Shown piece after piece: positions 36,896 to 43,673 of a stretch of 64,000 bases of DNA. The stretch is from Prevotella sp. (GTDB lineage Bacteria > Bacteroidota > Bacteroidia > Bacteroidales > Bacteroidaceae). The notes under the pieces were generated by a model, which saw only the letters and a program-made list of their open reading frames with translations, made no database searches and was not told the DNA's origin. Positions within the stretch are counted from its first letter, which is position 1. Each line of letters opens with the position of its first letter. Where the stretch lies: assembly GCA_015060485.1 (NCBI GenBank), contig SUYI01000001.1:62001-126000 (forward strand), in the 5' to 3' direction. Both the position numbers and the translations under genes were made by a program.

Positions 36896-38167
36896 TCAAC
36901 GGCAAAGTTCTTTTTCCAACGCTTCCAGACTCTTGCCCTTGGTCTCCGGGCAGCGGTTCCAAAGGAATATGAATGCGCAACAGCAAATGGCGCTATATAT
37001 CCAGAACGTGCCGCTACTGCCCAATGCTGCATTCATCGAAGGGAACGAGAATGTCAGCGTACAACAGCCCACCCAAAGGGCGAAGGTACAGGTAGCCATC
37101 GCAACGCCTCTCACCCGGTGGGGGAAAATCTCTGCCAAGAGTGTCCAGGTGACGGGCCCCAGTGTCATGGCATACGTCGAGATTGCGGCTACCACGAGTA
37201 CGACCATCATCACACCCTTCACCTCGAAGAAATAGCAGGTGCCCAATGTCAGATAGATAAGTCCCAGTCCGCCGGCACCTATCAGGATGAGCGTCCTACG
37301 GCCCCACTTCTCGATGGTGTACAGTGCCACAATGGTAAAGATGACGTTGGCGATACCCGTAATGACGATGTTGATGAACATGCCGTCGACGTCGAACCCT
37401 GCACCCACAAAAATCTCTTGGGCATAGTTGAAGATGACGTTCGTGCCGCACCACTGCTGGAACACGGCAATGACCAGTCCCAGAACAAGTACCTTACGGT
37501 ATGGAGCCTCGCCCTTTGGAGAGGGGTCGGGGGTGAGGCTTTTCATTTTCAGATACACCGGACTTTCCGGGATGAAGAAACTCATCGCCAGAAACAGTGC
37601 TGCGGGCACCGTCTCAGCCCAGAACATCCAGCGCCAGCCCCATGCCACATTCCACGCCTGACTCTCGGCAACACTGGTGTCGCGTGCCAGCAACATGTTG
37701 ACCACCTGTGCTGCCAGAATGCCCAGCACGATGGTCATCTGGTTCAGACTGACCATCCTGCCGCGTATCTCTGTCGGACTGACTTCGGCAATATACATCG
37801 GCGAGAGGGCTGAAGCCACACCGATGCCCACGCCGCCAATGAAACGGGCTATATTGAATAAGGTGAAGTCGTTGAACAATCCCGTGCCAATGGCTGATAC
37901 CGTGAAGAGCACGGCGGCCAGCATCAGCAACGGCTTGCGACCCCATTTGTCGGCTGCCGATCCTGCTACCATCGCACCGATCAGACAGCCTACAAGCGCC
38001 GTCGACATGGCGACACCTTGTAGAACTGGTGAGTCGCCAATGCCGAAGAATAGCTCGTAGAACGGCTTTGCACCACCTATCACTACCCAGTCGTAGCCAA
38101 AGAGCAGACCGCCCATGGCTGATACCGAGCAGATAAAATAAAGGAAGCCTTTGCCAGTTCTTTGCAT
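36896..38167 (-). CDS. Sugar porter family MFS transporter
   Basis: A 423-residue proton-coupled sugar transporter with 12 predicted membrane segments. Family signatures: MGGLLFGYDWVVIGGAKPF (TM1), GRKPLLMLAA, RFIGGVGIGVASALSPMYIAEVSPTEIRGRMVSLNQ, PESPVYLKMK, GRRTLILIGAGGLG, and PETKGKSLEALEK at the C-terminus. It resembles XylE/GLUT-type xylose, arabinose or glucose symporters. I chose the ATG at 38167, two bases after the korB stop, since longer frames overlap korB. The central cytoplasmic loop carries an inserted-looking segment SLTPDPSPKGEAP from a dispersed repeat (37506-37541). Confidence 0.92.
   Translation of the reverse strand: MQRTGKGFLYFICSVSAMGGLLFGYDWVVIGGAKPFYELFFGIGDSPVLQGVAMSTALVGCLIGAMVAGSAADKWGRKPLLMLAAVLFTVSAIGTGLFNDFTLFNIARFIGGVGIGVASALSPMYIAEVSPTEIRGRMVSLNQMTIVLGILAAQVVNMLLARDTSVAESQAWNVAWGWRWMFWAETVPAALFLAMSFFIPESPVYLKMKSLTPDPSPKGEAPYRKVLVLGLVIAVFQQWCGTNVIFNYAQEIFVGAGFDVDGMFINIVITGIANVIFTIVALYTIEKWGRRTLILIGAGGLGLIYLTLGTCYFFEVKGVMMVVLVVAAISTYAMTLGPVTWTLLAEIFPHRVRGVAMATCTFALWVGCCTLTFSFPSMNAALGSSGTFWIYSAICCCAFIFLWNRCPETKGKSLEALEKELCR
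37506..37541. repeat. Dispersed CCCTTTGGAGAGGGG repeat inside the sugar porter gene
   Basis: A palindromic phrase (CCCTTTGGAGAGGGG followed by TCGGGGGTGAGG) in frame, coding SLTPDPSPKGE in the loop between the two halves of the transporter. I recall this peptide phrase as recurring in unrelated Bacteroidetes proteins. Confidence 0.7.
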
Positions 38168-38168
38168 A

Positions 38169-39176
38169 TTATTGGACCGTCCAGATGTCGTTGGTTTCGA
38201 GCAGCTCCTCGAAGTTATGATACTTCTTCTGGGCTGACACCTCAGCAAGCTGGGCATGTACGGCATCGTTGTAGGTAGGAGCCTCCACGTCGCGGATTAC
38301 ACCCAGCGCGATGGGGAAGCCATCCTCGGGAGTCATCATGGCGAGCTTCAGCTGCAGGGTGTTGTCTTCGCAGTGGGCATCGTGAACGAGCACGTCGTCC
38401 AGCGTGTAGCCGTCCTTGCCAATCTCGACAACCTTCAGTCCGAAGCCTTGCTGCACGAGTCCGAACTCATTGTTCTCGCCGAACACCAGTTTCTCGCCAT
38501 GGCGTACGTAGATGGCGTTCTTCTTACGGCCTTCGTTGTTATAGACGATGTCGTGACAGTGGTCGTTGAAGATGACGCAGTTCTGCAGGACCTCGGTAAC
38601 GCTGGCTCCTTTGTGTTCGTAGGCAGCCTTCAGCACCTCGACGCTACCCTTGGCATCGGTAGCCACACAACGGGCGAAGAAGTGGCCGCGGGCACCGAAG
38701 CAGAGCTCGGCAGGACGGAACGGATCTTCCACCGTGCCGTAAGGGCTCGACTTCGACACGAAGCCGCGGGGTGAGGTGGGCGAGTACTGACCCTTCGTCA
38801 GACCGTAGATGCGGTTGTTCAACAGAATCATGTTCAGGTCGATGTTACGACGGTTGGCATGGATGAAGTGGTTACCACCGATAGCCAGTCCGTCACCGTC
38901 GCCACTTACCTGCCATACGGTCAGGTCGGGGTTGGCAACCTTGGCACCAGTGGCAATGGCGGCAGCACGACCGTGGATGGTGTTCATGCCGTAAGTGGCC
39001 ATGTAGTGGGGCAGACGGCTTGAACAGCCGATACCGCTGATGACTGCTATGTTCTCAGGAGCTACGCCAATCTCGGCCATAGCCTTATGGAGTGAAGCCA
39101 GGAAGAAGTGGTCGCCACAACCCGGGCACCAACGAGGCTGGCCTTTCTTAAAATCACTTGCACTGTAATTACTCAT
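38169..39176 (-). CDS. korB: 2-oxoacid:ferredoxin oxidoreductase, beta subunit
   Basis: A 335-residue thiamine-diphosphate subunit. The cluster-ligand region has WCPGCGDHF (Cys17, Cys20) and GIGCSSRLPHY, and the ThDP motif runs from GDGDGLAIGGNH to LNNRIYGLTKGQYSPTSP. It works with KorA (upstream, 36 bp) in 2-oxoglutarate:ferredoxin oxidoreductase, or a related 2-oxoacid enzyme, making the acyl-CoA and reduced ferredoxin. The two-subunit layout fits 2-oxoglutarate best; pyruvate is less likely. Confidence 0.92.
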   Translation of the reverse strand: MSNYSASDFKKGQPRWCPGCGDHFFLASLHKAMAEIGVAPENIAVISGIGCSSRLPHYMATYGMNTIHGRAAAIATGAKVANPDLTVWQVSGDGDGLAIGGNHFIHANRRNIDLNMILLNNRIYGLTKGQYSPTSPRGFVSKSSPYGTVEDPFRPAELCFGARGHFFARCVATDAKGSVEVLKAAYEHKGASVTEVLQNCVIFNDHCHDIVYNNEGRKKNAIYVRHGEKLVFGENNEFGLVQQGFGLKVVEIGKDGYTLDDVLVHDAHCEDNTLQLKLAMMTPEDGFPIALGVIRDVEAPTYNDAVHAQLAEVSAQKKYHNFEELLETNDIWTVQ

Positions 39177-39212
39177 AACACTTATTCTTTATTTTACCAC
39201 GAATTACACTAA

Positions 39213-41063
39213 TTATTTCTTGTTTAATATCTCGGTAAACGCATTGACGAGTTCTTCTACTACGAACGGTTGGCCCTTGACCTGATTGAACTGGTAGGGC
39301 ACGAAGCCGTCGACCTTCATGCGCAGGTAGGCTGCCAGCTGACCCATGTTCTGTTCGGCCACCACCACCTTCTTGTACTTAGAAAGTACGGCAGCAGCGT
39401 TCTTGGGCAGCGGGTTCAGATACTTGAAGTGTGCAAGGGCAATCTTGTTGCCCTTGGCACGCAGCTCGTCCATAGCCGAGTGCAGATGGCCGTAGGTAGA
39501 ACCGAAACCGACAATCAGCAGGTCGGCATCCTGTGCGTCGCCGTCCACTTCGAGGTCGGGAACTTGAATATTGTCAATCTTCTGCTGGCGCAGGCGCGTC
39601 ATCAGGTCGTGGTTCTCAGGATTGGTCGAGATGGCGCCCGTCTGTGAGTCCTTCTCCAGTCCGCCCAGAATATGTGTGAAGCCCTCGCGACCAGGCACAG
39701 CCCAGTAGCGGGTGCCGTTCTCAGCACGCATATAGGGAGTCCACTGTCCCTTCAGCTCCTCGGGAACATACGGAGGATTGATGGCGTCGAGCTTAGCCAT
39801 CTCGGGCAGGCGGAAGGCACCGGAACCGTTAGCCACATAAGCATCGGTCAACAGCACGACGGGCGTCATGTGCTCCAGTGCAATCTTGGCAGCCTGATAG
39901 ACGGCATCGAAACAGTCGGTAGGACTCTGGGCCGCAATGACAGGCATGGGACTCTCACCGTTACGTCCGAAGAGTGCCTGCAGCAGGTCGGTCTGTTCCG
40001 ACTTGGTGGGCAGACCCGTGGCAGGACCGCCGCGCTGTACGTCGATGACTACCAGCGGCAGCTCCATGATGACTGCCAGGTTCATCACCTCTGACTTCAG
40101 GCAGACGCCAGGACCCGAGGTGGACGTGACACCCAGTGCACCGGCAAACGAAGCACCCAGTGCCGAGGCAGCACCACTGATTTCATCCTCACACTGTACG
40201 GTAATCACACCGCACGACTTATGCTTCGACAGCTCGTGCAGGATATCGGTGGCGGGAGTGATGGGATAGCTGCCCAGATAGAGGCGCAGACCGGCCTTCT
40301 CGGCGGCGGCAATCAGTCCGTAGGCTGTAGCCTTGTTACCGGTGATGTCCATATAGCGGCCCGGCTCCTTGTGCTTCGACTCTACGCGATACACGTTGGT
40401 AGCGCTCGAATGGGTGTTGTGGCCATAGTCGTAGCCTGCCTGGATGACCTTGATGTTTGCCTCGGCAATGGCGGGCTTCTTGGCGAACTTCTCCTTCAGG
40501 AAGTTACCTACCAGCTGCAGGTCGCGGTCGAAGAGCCAGCAAACCAGTCCCAGGGCGAACATGTTACGGCACTTCATCATCGCCTTGTTGTCCATGCCCG
40601 AGTCAGCCAGACAGTCCTTCACCATCGTGGTCAGCGGACACTGGATGACGCGGTCCGGGTCGATGCCCATCTCGCCGAGGTAATCCTCAGTCTTAAACTG
40701 TGCCTTCTCCAAGTCCTTCGGACCAAACGAGTCGGTGTCGATGATAATCGTCGCACCCGCCTTGGCATAGCGATACTGCGTCTTCAGCGCAGCAGCGTTC
40801 ATAGCCACCAGCACGTCGCACTTGTCGCCAGGGGTATACACCTTGCCGGCACCGATATGTACCTGGAAACCAGAGACACCCGTCAGCGAACCTTGCGGGG
40901 CGCGGATGTCGGCGGGATAGTCAGGGAATGTGGAAATGCCGTTACCAACGGTGGCACTAACCGTAGAGAAGATGTTTCCGGCCAACTGCATGCCGTCGCC
41001 GGAGTCACCTGAGAAGCGGACAACAACCTGGTCCAGCTCCTTCACTTCTAAATTTTCAGCCAT
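39213..41063 (-). CDS. korA: 2-oxoacid:ferredoxin oxidoreductase, fused gamma-alpha subunit
   Basis: A 616-residue fusion. Residues ~10-190 are the gamma domain (VVVRFSGDSGDGMQLAGNIFS, FPDYPADIRAPQGSLTGVSGFQVHIG), and ~230-616 the alpha domain (AAEKAGLRLYLGSYPITPATDILHEL, CEDEISGAASALGASFAGALGVTSTSGPGVCLKSE, PLVVIDVQRGGPATGLPTKSEQTDL). It binds CoA and the oxoacid with KorB. The product succinyl-CoA (if 2-oxoglutarate is used) joins the oxidative or reductive TCA branch. A good promoter lies 70 bp upstream, and the second 21-bp repeat array lies 207 bp upstream. Confidence 0.93.
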   Translation of the reverse strand: MAENLEVKELDQVVVRFSGDSGDGMQLAGNIFSTVSATVGNGISTFPDYPADIRAPQGSLTGVSGFQVHIGAGKVYTPGDKCDVLVAMNAAALKTQYRYAKAGATIIIDTDSFGPKDLEKAQFKTEDYLGEMGIDPDRVIQCPLTTMVKDCLADSGMDNKAMMKCRNMFALGLVCWLFDRDLQLVGNFLKEKFAKKPAIAEANIKVIQAGYDYGHNTHSSATNVYRVESKHKEPGRYMDITGNKATAYGLIAAAEKAGLRLYLGSYPITPATDILHELSKHKSCGVITVQCEDEISGAASALGASFAGALGVTSTSGPGVCLKSEVMNLAVIMELPLVVIDVQRGGPATGLPTKSEQTDLLQALFGRNGESPMPVIAAQSPTDCFDAVYQAAKIALEHMTPVVLLTDAYVANGSGAFRLPEMAKLDAINPPYVPEELKGQWTPYMRAENGTRYWAVPGREGFTHILGGLEKDSQTGAISTNPENHDLMTRLRQQKIDNIQVPDLEVDGDAQDADLLIVGFGSTYGHLHSAMDELRAKGNKIALAHFKYLNPLPKNAAAVLSKYKKVVVAEQNMGQLAAYLRMKVDGFVPYQFNQVKGQPFVVEELVNAFTEILNKK

Positions 41064-41132
41064 AACAATATATTTGGTTTATTATCTTTTACTTTTTTAC
41101 CTATTTACTTTTTTGCCTTTTCAAAACGCCCG

Positions 41133-41164
41133 CAAAATTATTCAATTTATGCGAATTATCCAAA
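41133..41164 (-). promoter_or_regulatory. korAB promoter
   Basis: Minus-strand TTTG (41161-41164), 20-bp spacer, TAATTTTG (41133-41140): consensus Bacteroidetes promoter. Predicted leader about 62 nt, made mostly of AAAAGTAAA phrases. Confidence 0.78.
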
Positions 41165-41269
41165 AAAAATACGAAAAATGTGCATATTCGCATCAAAAAT
41201 CTTGTAAATATGCACTTTTGTAGCATAAACATACATTCCTGAGTAAGATTAAGTTCCAACATAATTTTT

Positions 41270-41410
41270 TTTCGTCCGATGGAATTTTCGTTTCGTCCGA
41301 CGGAATTTTTATTTCGTCCGATGGAATTTTCGTTTCGTCCGCCGGAATTTTTATTTCGTCCGACAGAATTTTCGTTTCGTCCGCCATTTTTTTTTCGTCC
41401 GTCGCCGAAA
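41270..41410. repeat. 21-bp direct repeat array B (TTTCGTCCGAT/C unit)
   Basis: Seven units start at 41270, 41291, 41312, 41333, 41354, 41375 and 41393; the first six are on an exact 21-bp period, the last is 3 bp early. Units read TTTCGTCCG followed by ATGGAATTTT, ACGGAATTTT or CCGGAATTTT. Same unit and same strand as array A at 5434. The surrounding 41064-41420 gap otherwise holds only the korAB promoter. Confidence 0.88.
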
Positions 41411-41420
41411 CTTTCCCCCT

Positions 41421-41711
41421 CTATCTCTCTCTCTTTTCTGCTTTATCTTTATAGGGGGTATGGGGGGAAGCTTTCTTTTTCTCTTTTCGCGAATGTTTTT
41501 TGATGTTTAATTTCGTCGAAAAGAAGTAGTCGAAATGCTTCTTGTCCTTAATCAACTCCTTCTTCTTCTCATCGCTCATGGTGTCCATGATGGCTGAAGC
41601 CATCAGCATGTGGAAAAGAGCTTTCCTAGACGTCTCCTTGTCACCCTCTCGTCCGATGGGTGAATTCTCGAGTAAATAGTTTACACGATTTTCAATAATA
41701 GATAGTTCCAT
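41421..41711 (-). CDS. Small charged protein of unknown function
   Basis: A 96-residue frame starting MELSIIENRVNYLLENSPIGREGDKETSRKALFHMLMASAIMDTMSDEKKKELIKDKKHFDYFF and ending in a very lysine/arginine-rich tail. The first ~65 residues look like two amphipathic helices; no domain is recognised. It has a -7 box (41740-41747) 29 bp upstream and is divergent from the hipB-like gene. The tail overlaps the low-complexity DNA next to the 21-bp array, so the true C-terminus of the ancestral gene may be shorter. It may be a real conserved small protein, but I am not sure. Confidence 0.55.
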   Translation of the reverse strand: MELSIIENRVNYLLENSPIGREGDKETSRKALFHMLMASAIMDTMSDEKKKELIKDKKHFDYFFSTKLNIKKHSRKEKKKASPHTPYKDKAEKRER

Positions 41712-41739
41712 AATTGTGACAAATAGTTTTATTTGCCAG

Positions 41740-41747
41740 CAAAGGTA
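41740..41747 (-). promoter_or_regulatory. -7 box of the 96-residue protein gene
   Basis: Minus-strand TACCTTTG followed by CTGG; no clear -33 box. Confidence 0.5.
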
Positions 41748-41870
41748 TGAATTCTCAAATTCTGAGCACGTTTTTGGGCATAATTCTCAGAATTATTTTC
41801 AGAATTCCCGTCACGCTTCATGCTTGTCGTATCATCTTGTATACGAATAGTATACTTTTATATCTGAATT

Positions 41871-41948
41871 TCACAATTTATTGTGATTTTACTTGGTTGT
41901 TTCATTTCTTTTTCCTAACTTTGCAGCGGAATCACAATATAATGTGAT
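41871..41948 (+). promoter_or_regulatory. hipB promoter flanked by two inverted-repeat operators
   Basis: Operator O1 is TCACAATTTATTGTGA at 41871-41886 (perfect 6-bp arms). Operator O2 is ATCACAATATAATGTGAT at 41931-41948 (6-bp arms, 6-bp spacer), ending one base before the ATG. Between them lies a promoter: CTTG (41892-41895), 20-bp spacer, TAACTTTG (41916-41923). O1 sits just upstream of the -33 box and O2 covers the expected transcription start, so binding of the HTH protein at both sites (61 bp between left ends) would block its own promoter, as in other hip loci. Confidence 0.8.
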
Positions 41949-42170
41949 ATGGATGCGAAAAAGATAGGTACTATCATCAAGGAACGACGGAAGCATCTGG
42001 GGGTAAACCAGCAGACGCTTGCTGATTTGGCCAGCGTGGGACTGAACACGCTGGTGACTATCGAGCGGGGGGAAGGCAATCCTCAACTCAACACCCTACT
42101 GACCATACTCGACACACTTGGCTTACAGATGGATATTAACCTAAAGACATTGGATTATGAGACAATGTAA
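41949..42170 (+). CDS. hipB: HipB-like XRE-family DNA-binding protein
   Basis: A 73-residue HTH_3 protein: residues ~7-60 form the five-helix domain (IGTIIKERRKHLGVNQQTLADLASVGLNTLVTIERGEGNPQLNTLLTILDTLGL). It is short, with no extension, as for HipB proteins. It should bind the two operators in its own leader and repress the three-gene operon. Its end overlaps the next gene by 14 bp. Start fixed by the ATG one base after operator O2; no other start fits. Confidence 0.88.
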   Translation: MDAKKIGTIIKERRKHLGVNQQTLADLASVGLNTLVTIERGEGNPQLNTLLTILDTLGLQMDINLKTLDYETM

Positions 42171-42468
42171 GGTGTTTGTTCACGATGTGGAGGCTGGCAT
42201 CCTGCAAGAGACTGACGACCGCCAATATATCTTTACCTATCGAGAAGGGTATACAGGTACCCCCGTTTGTATTGCTATGCCTGTTCGTGTGGAGCCATAT
42301 CGCAGTTCCCATCTCTTTCCATACTTCTTCAATATGCTCTCTGAGGGGGCCAATCGCCAAACCCAATCCCAGTTGTTGCATATTGACGAAAACGATGACT
42401 TCGGCATCCTACTGGCAACGGCTCAAGAGGATACGATAGGTGCTGTAACCATAATACCCATAGGCTGA
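42157..42468 (+). CDS. hipS: HipS-like protein (stand-alone HipA N-terminal subdomain)
   Basis: A 103-residue protein matching only the N-terminal subdomain of HipA: VFVHDVEAGILQETDDRQYIFTYREGY then HLFPYFFNMLSEGANRQTQSQLLHIDENDDFGILLATAQEDTIGAVTI (compare LFPFFDNLLPEG...LL..A..D..GAV in classical HipA). In the tripartite HipBST system this piece is a separate protein and acts as the antitoxin. Overlaps hipB by 14 bp and the kinase gene by 1 bp (TGATG), so all three are translationally coupled. Confidence 0.85.
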   Translation: MRQCKVFVHDVEAGILQETDDRQYIFTYREGYTGTPVCIAMPVRVEPYRSSHLFPYFFNMLSEGANRQTQSQLLHIDENDDFGILLATAQEDTIGAVTIIPIG

Positions 42469-43475
42469 TGGAACCGCTGAACGTTTGTCCCTCTACATTG
42501 GCAGAAGGTTTTGAAACCTATTCGCCTGCTGCCCGTAAACTGCTGTTCGACGGCAGGGACGTTACGCATATTCTGGATTTCGACAGTCCCAACAATGAGC
42601 GTGCCGACACGGAAGAATACGCCCGTCATGTAGGGCGCATCTCCCTTTCAGGCGTACAGCCCAAGGCAAGTTTGGTGCTCAATACGGGAAACCAACTCGT
42701 CAGACCCACTGATGGACAACGCGGTCAGTACATTCTTAAACCCGCTCCATCGTCGTATTCGTTATTGGAACGAAAATACTGTCCTGCCAATGAACACCTG
42801 AGTATGCAGATTGCCTCCCAGATCTATCATATCGAAACAGCCGCGAATGGCCTTTGTTTCTTTCGCGATGGCGAGGCAGCTTATCTGACGCGCCGCTTCG
42901 ACGTGGCTCCTGATGGCAGTAAGTACCAGCAGGAGGATTTGGCCTCGTTGGGCGGATTGACTAAGGCCAATGGCGGCAGTGATTACAAGTATAGCAATCT
43001 GAGTTATGAAGAGTGTGCCGAGATCATCCGTCGTTATACCAAGGCGGCACCTGTGGAAGTGCTAAAGTTCTTCCGTATTGTTGTCTACAATTACCTCATT
43101 CTGAACGACGACGCCCATTTGAAGAACTTCTCGCTGATAAACCATGGTGATGGTGAATACCACCTGACGCCTGCCTACGACCTGATTAACACAAGCCTAC
43201 ACCTGTATGAGCCTCGTATCTTTGCACTTGACAAGGGTTTGTTCCGCGAGGGAATGCAGTTTTCGGATACCCACACCGTCAGTCGTAAGAACTTTGAAGA
43301 ATTCGGACGTCGCATCGGTCTCTCTCCTCGTCTCGTTAATCGTGAACTGGATTTCTTTGCAACTGAACATCCCCTCGCCCAAGAGCTAATTAGCCGCTCT
43401 TTCCTTTCTAAACAGTTGAAGCGGTATTATTGGAAATCATACAATTACCGTAGAACGACATTAACATCGCATTAA
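42468..43475 (+). CDS. hipT: HipT-like serine/threonine kinase toxin
   Basis: A 335-residue HipA-like kinase lacking the N-terminal subdomain. Visible elements: Gly-rich loop RISLSGVQPKASL with Ser-Leu-Ser at 59-61 and Lys66; ATP-binding ILKP (~89-92); NEHLSM (~108); catalytic NDDAHLKN with Asp214/215, His217 and Asn220; and the metal-binding AYDLINT with Asp238. The S-x-S arrangement matches the SIS autophosphorylation motif I recall for E. coli HipT (there S57 and S59). Classical HipA and HipT target aminoacyl-tRNA synthetases; the target here is unknown. The kinase core looks intact. Confidence 0.85.
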   Translation: MEPLNVCPSTLAEGFETYSPAARKLLFDGRDVTHILDFDSPNNERADTEEYARHVGRISLSGVQPKASLVLNTGNQLVRPTDGQRGQYILKPAPSSYSLLERKYCPANEHLSMQIASQIYHIETAANGLCFFRDGEAAYLTRRFDVAPDGSKYQQEDLASLGGLTKANGGSDYKYSNLSYEECAEIIRRYTKAAPVEVLKFFRIVVYNYLILNDDAHLKNFSLINHGDGEYHLTPAYDLINTSLHLYEPRIFALDKGLFREGMQFSDTHTVSRKNFEEFGRRIGLSPRLVNRELDFFATEHPLAQELISRSFLSKQLKRYYWKSYNYRRTTLTSH

Positions 43476-43521
43476 GCCGAATAAATCATATATTCGCTAC
43501 GATAGTTTTTTAACTATTGAT

Positions 43522-43546
43522 ATGACAGGTGTCAGTCCCATGTCAT
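43522..43546. repeat. REP-like palindromic element (TGACA arms), copy 1
   Basis: Arms TGACA (43523-43527) and TGTCA (43541-43545) around a core that reads GGGACTGACACC on the minus strand. A near-identical 25-bp element in the same orientation is at 46967-46991; the pair flanks the GLUG/InlB protein gene and its small companion. Confidence 0.7.
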
Positions 43547-43596
43547 GTGACCCTTTGACGCTCCTCAAACGTTTTCGCGAAAAAAACATGAAGAAG

Positions 43597-43630
43597 TTTG
43601 TACGGGTATGAGAAAAAAGCATTACCTTTG
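43597..43630 (+). promoter_or_regulatory. Promoter of the GLUG/InlB-repeat protein gene
   Basis: TTTG (43597-43600), 22-bp spacer, TACCTTTG (43623-43630). The ~36-nt leader ends GAAGGAGAATCACGAC before the ATG: GGAG at about -12 is a good Shine-Dalgarno sequence, unusual in this window, where most genes lack one. Confidence 0.72.
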
Positions 43631-43673
43631 CAGCCAAGAACTACTATTTATTTAATAGAAGGAGAATCACGAC

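Noticed and set aside
37506..37541. Transcription terminator at the CCCTTTGGAGAGGGG palindrome
   Set aside because: It lies in the middle of the porter coding sequence, has no T-run and matches a dispersed repeat phrase.
41193..41387. Minus-strand frame through array B giving DETKIPSDEIKI repeats
   Set aside because: Again a by-product of the 21-bp period, covers the korAB promoter region, and has no ribosome-binding or conserved sequence.
5434..41410. Arrays A and B as CRISPR arrays
   Set aside because: Units are 21 bp with no unique spacers between repeats, and no cas genes are present.
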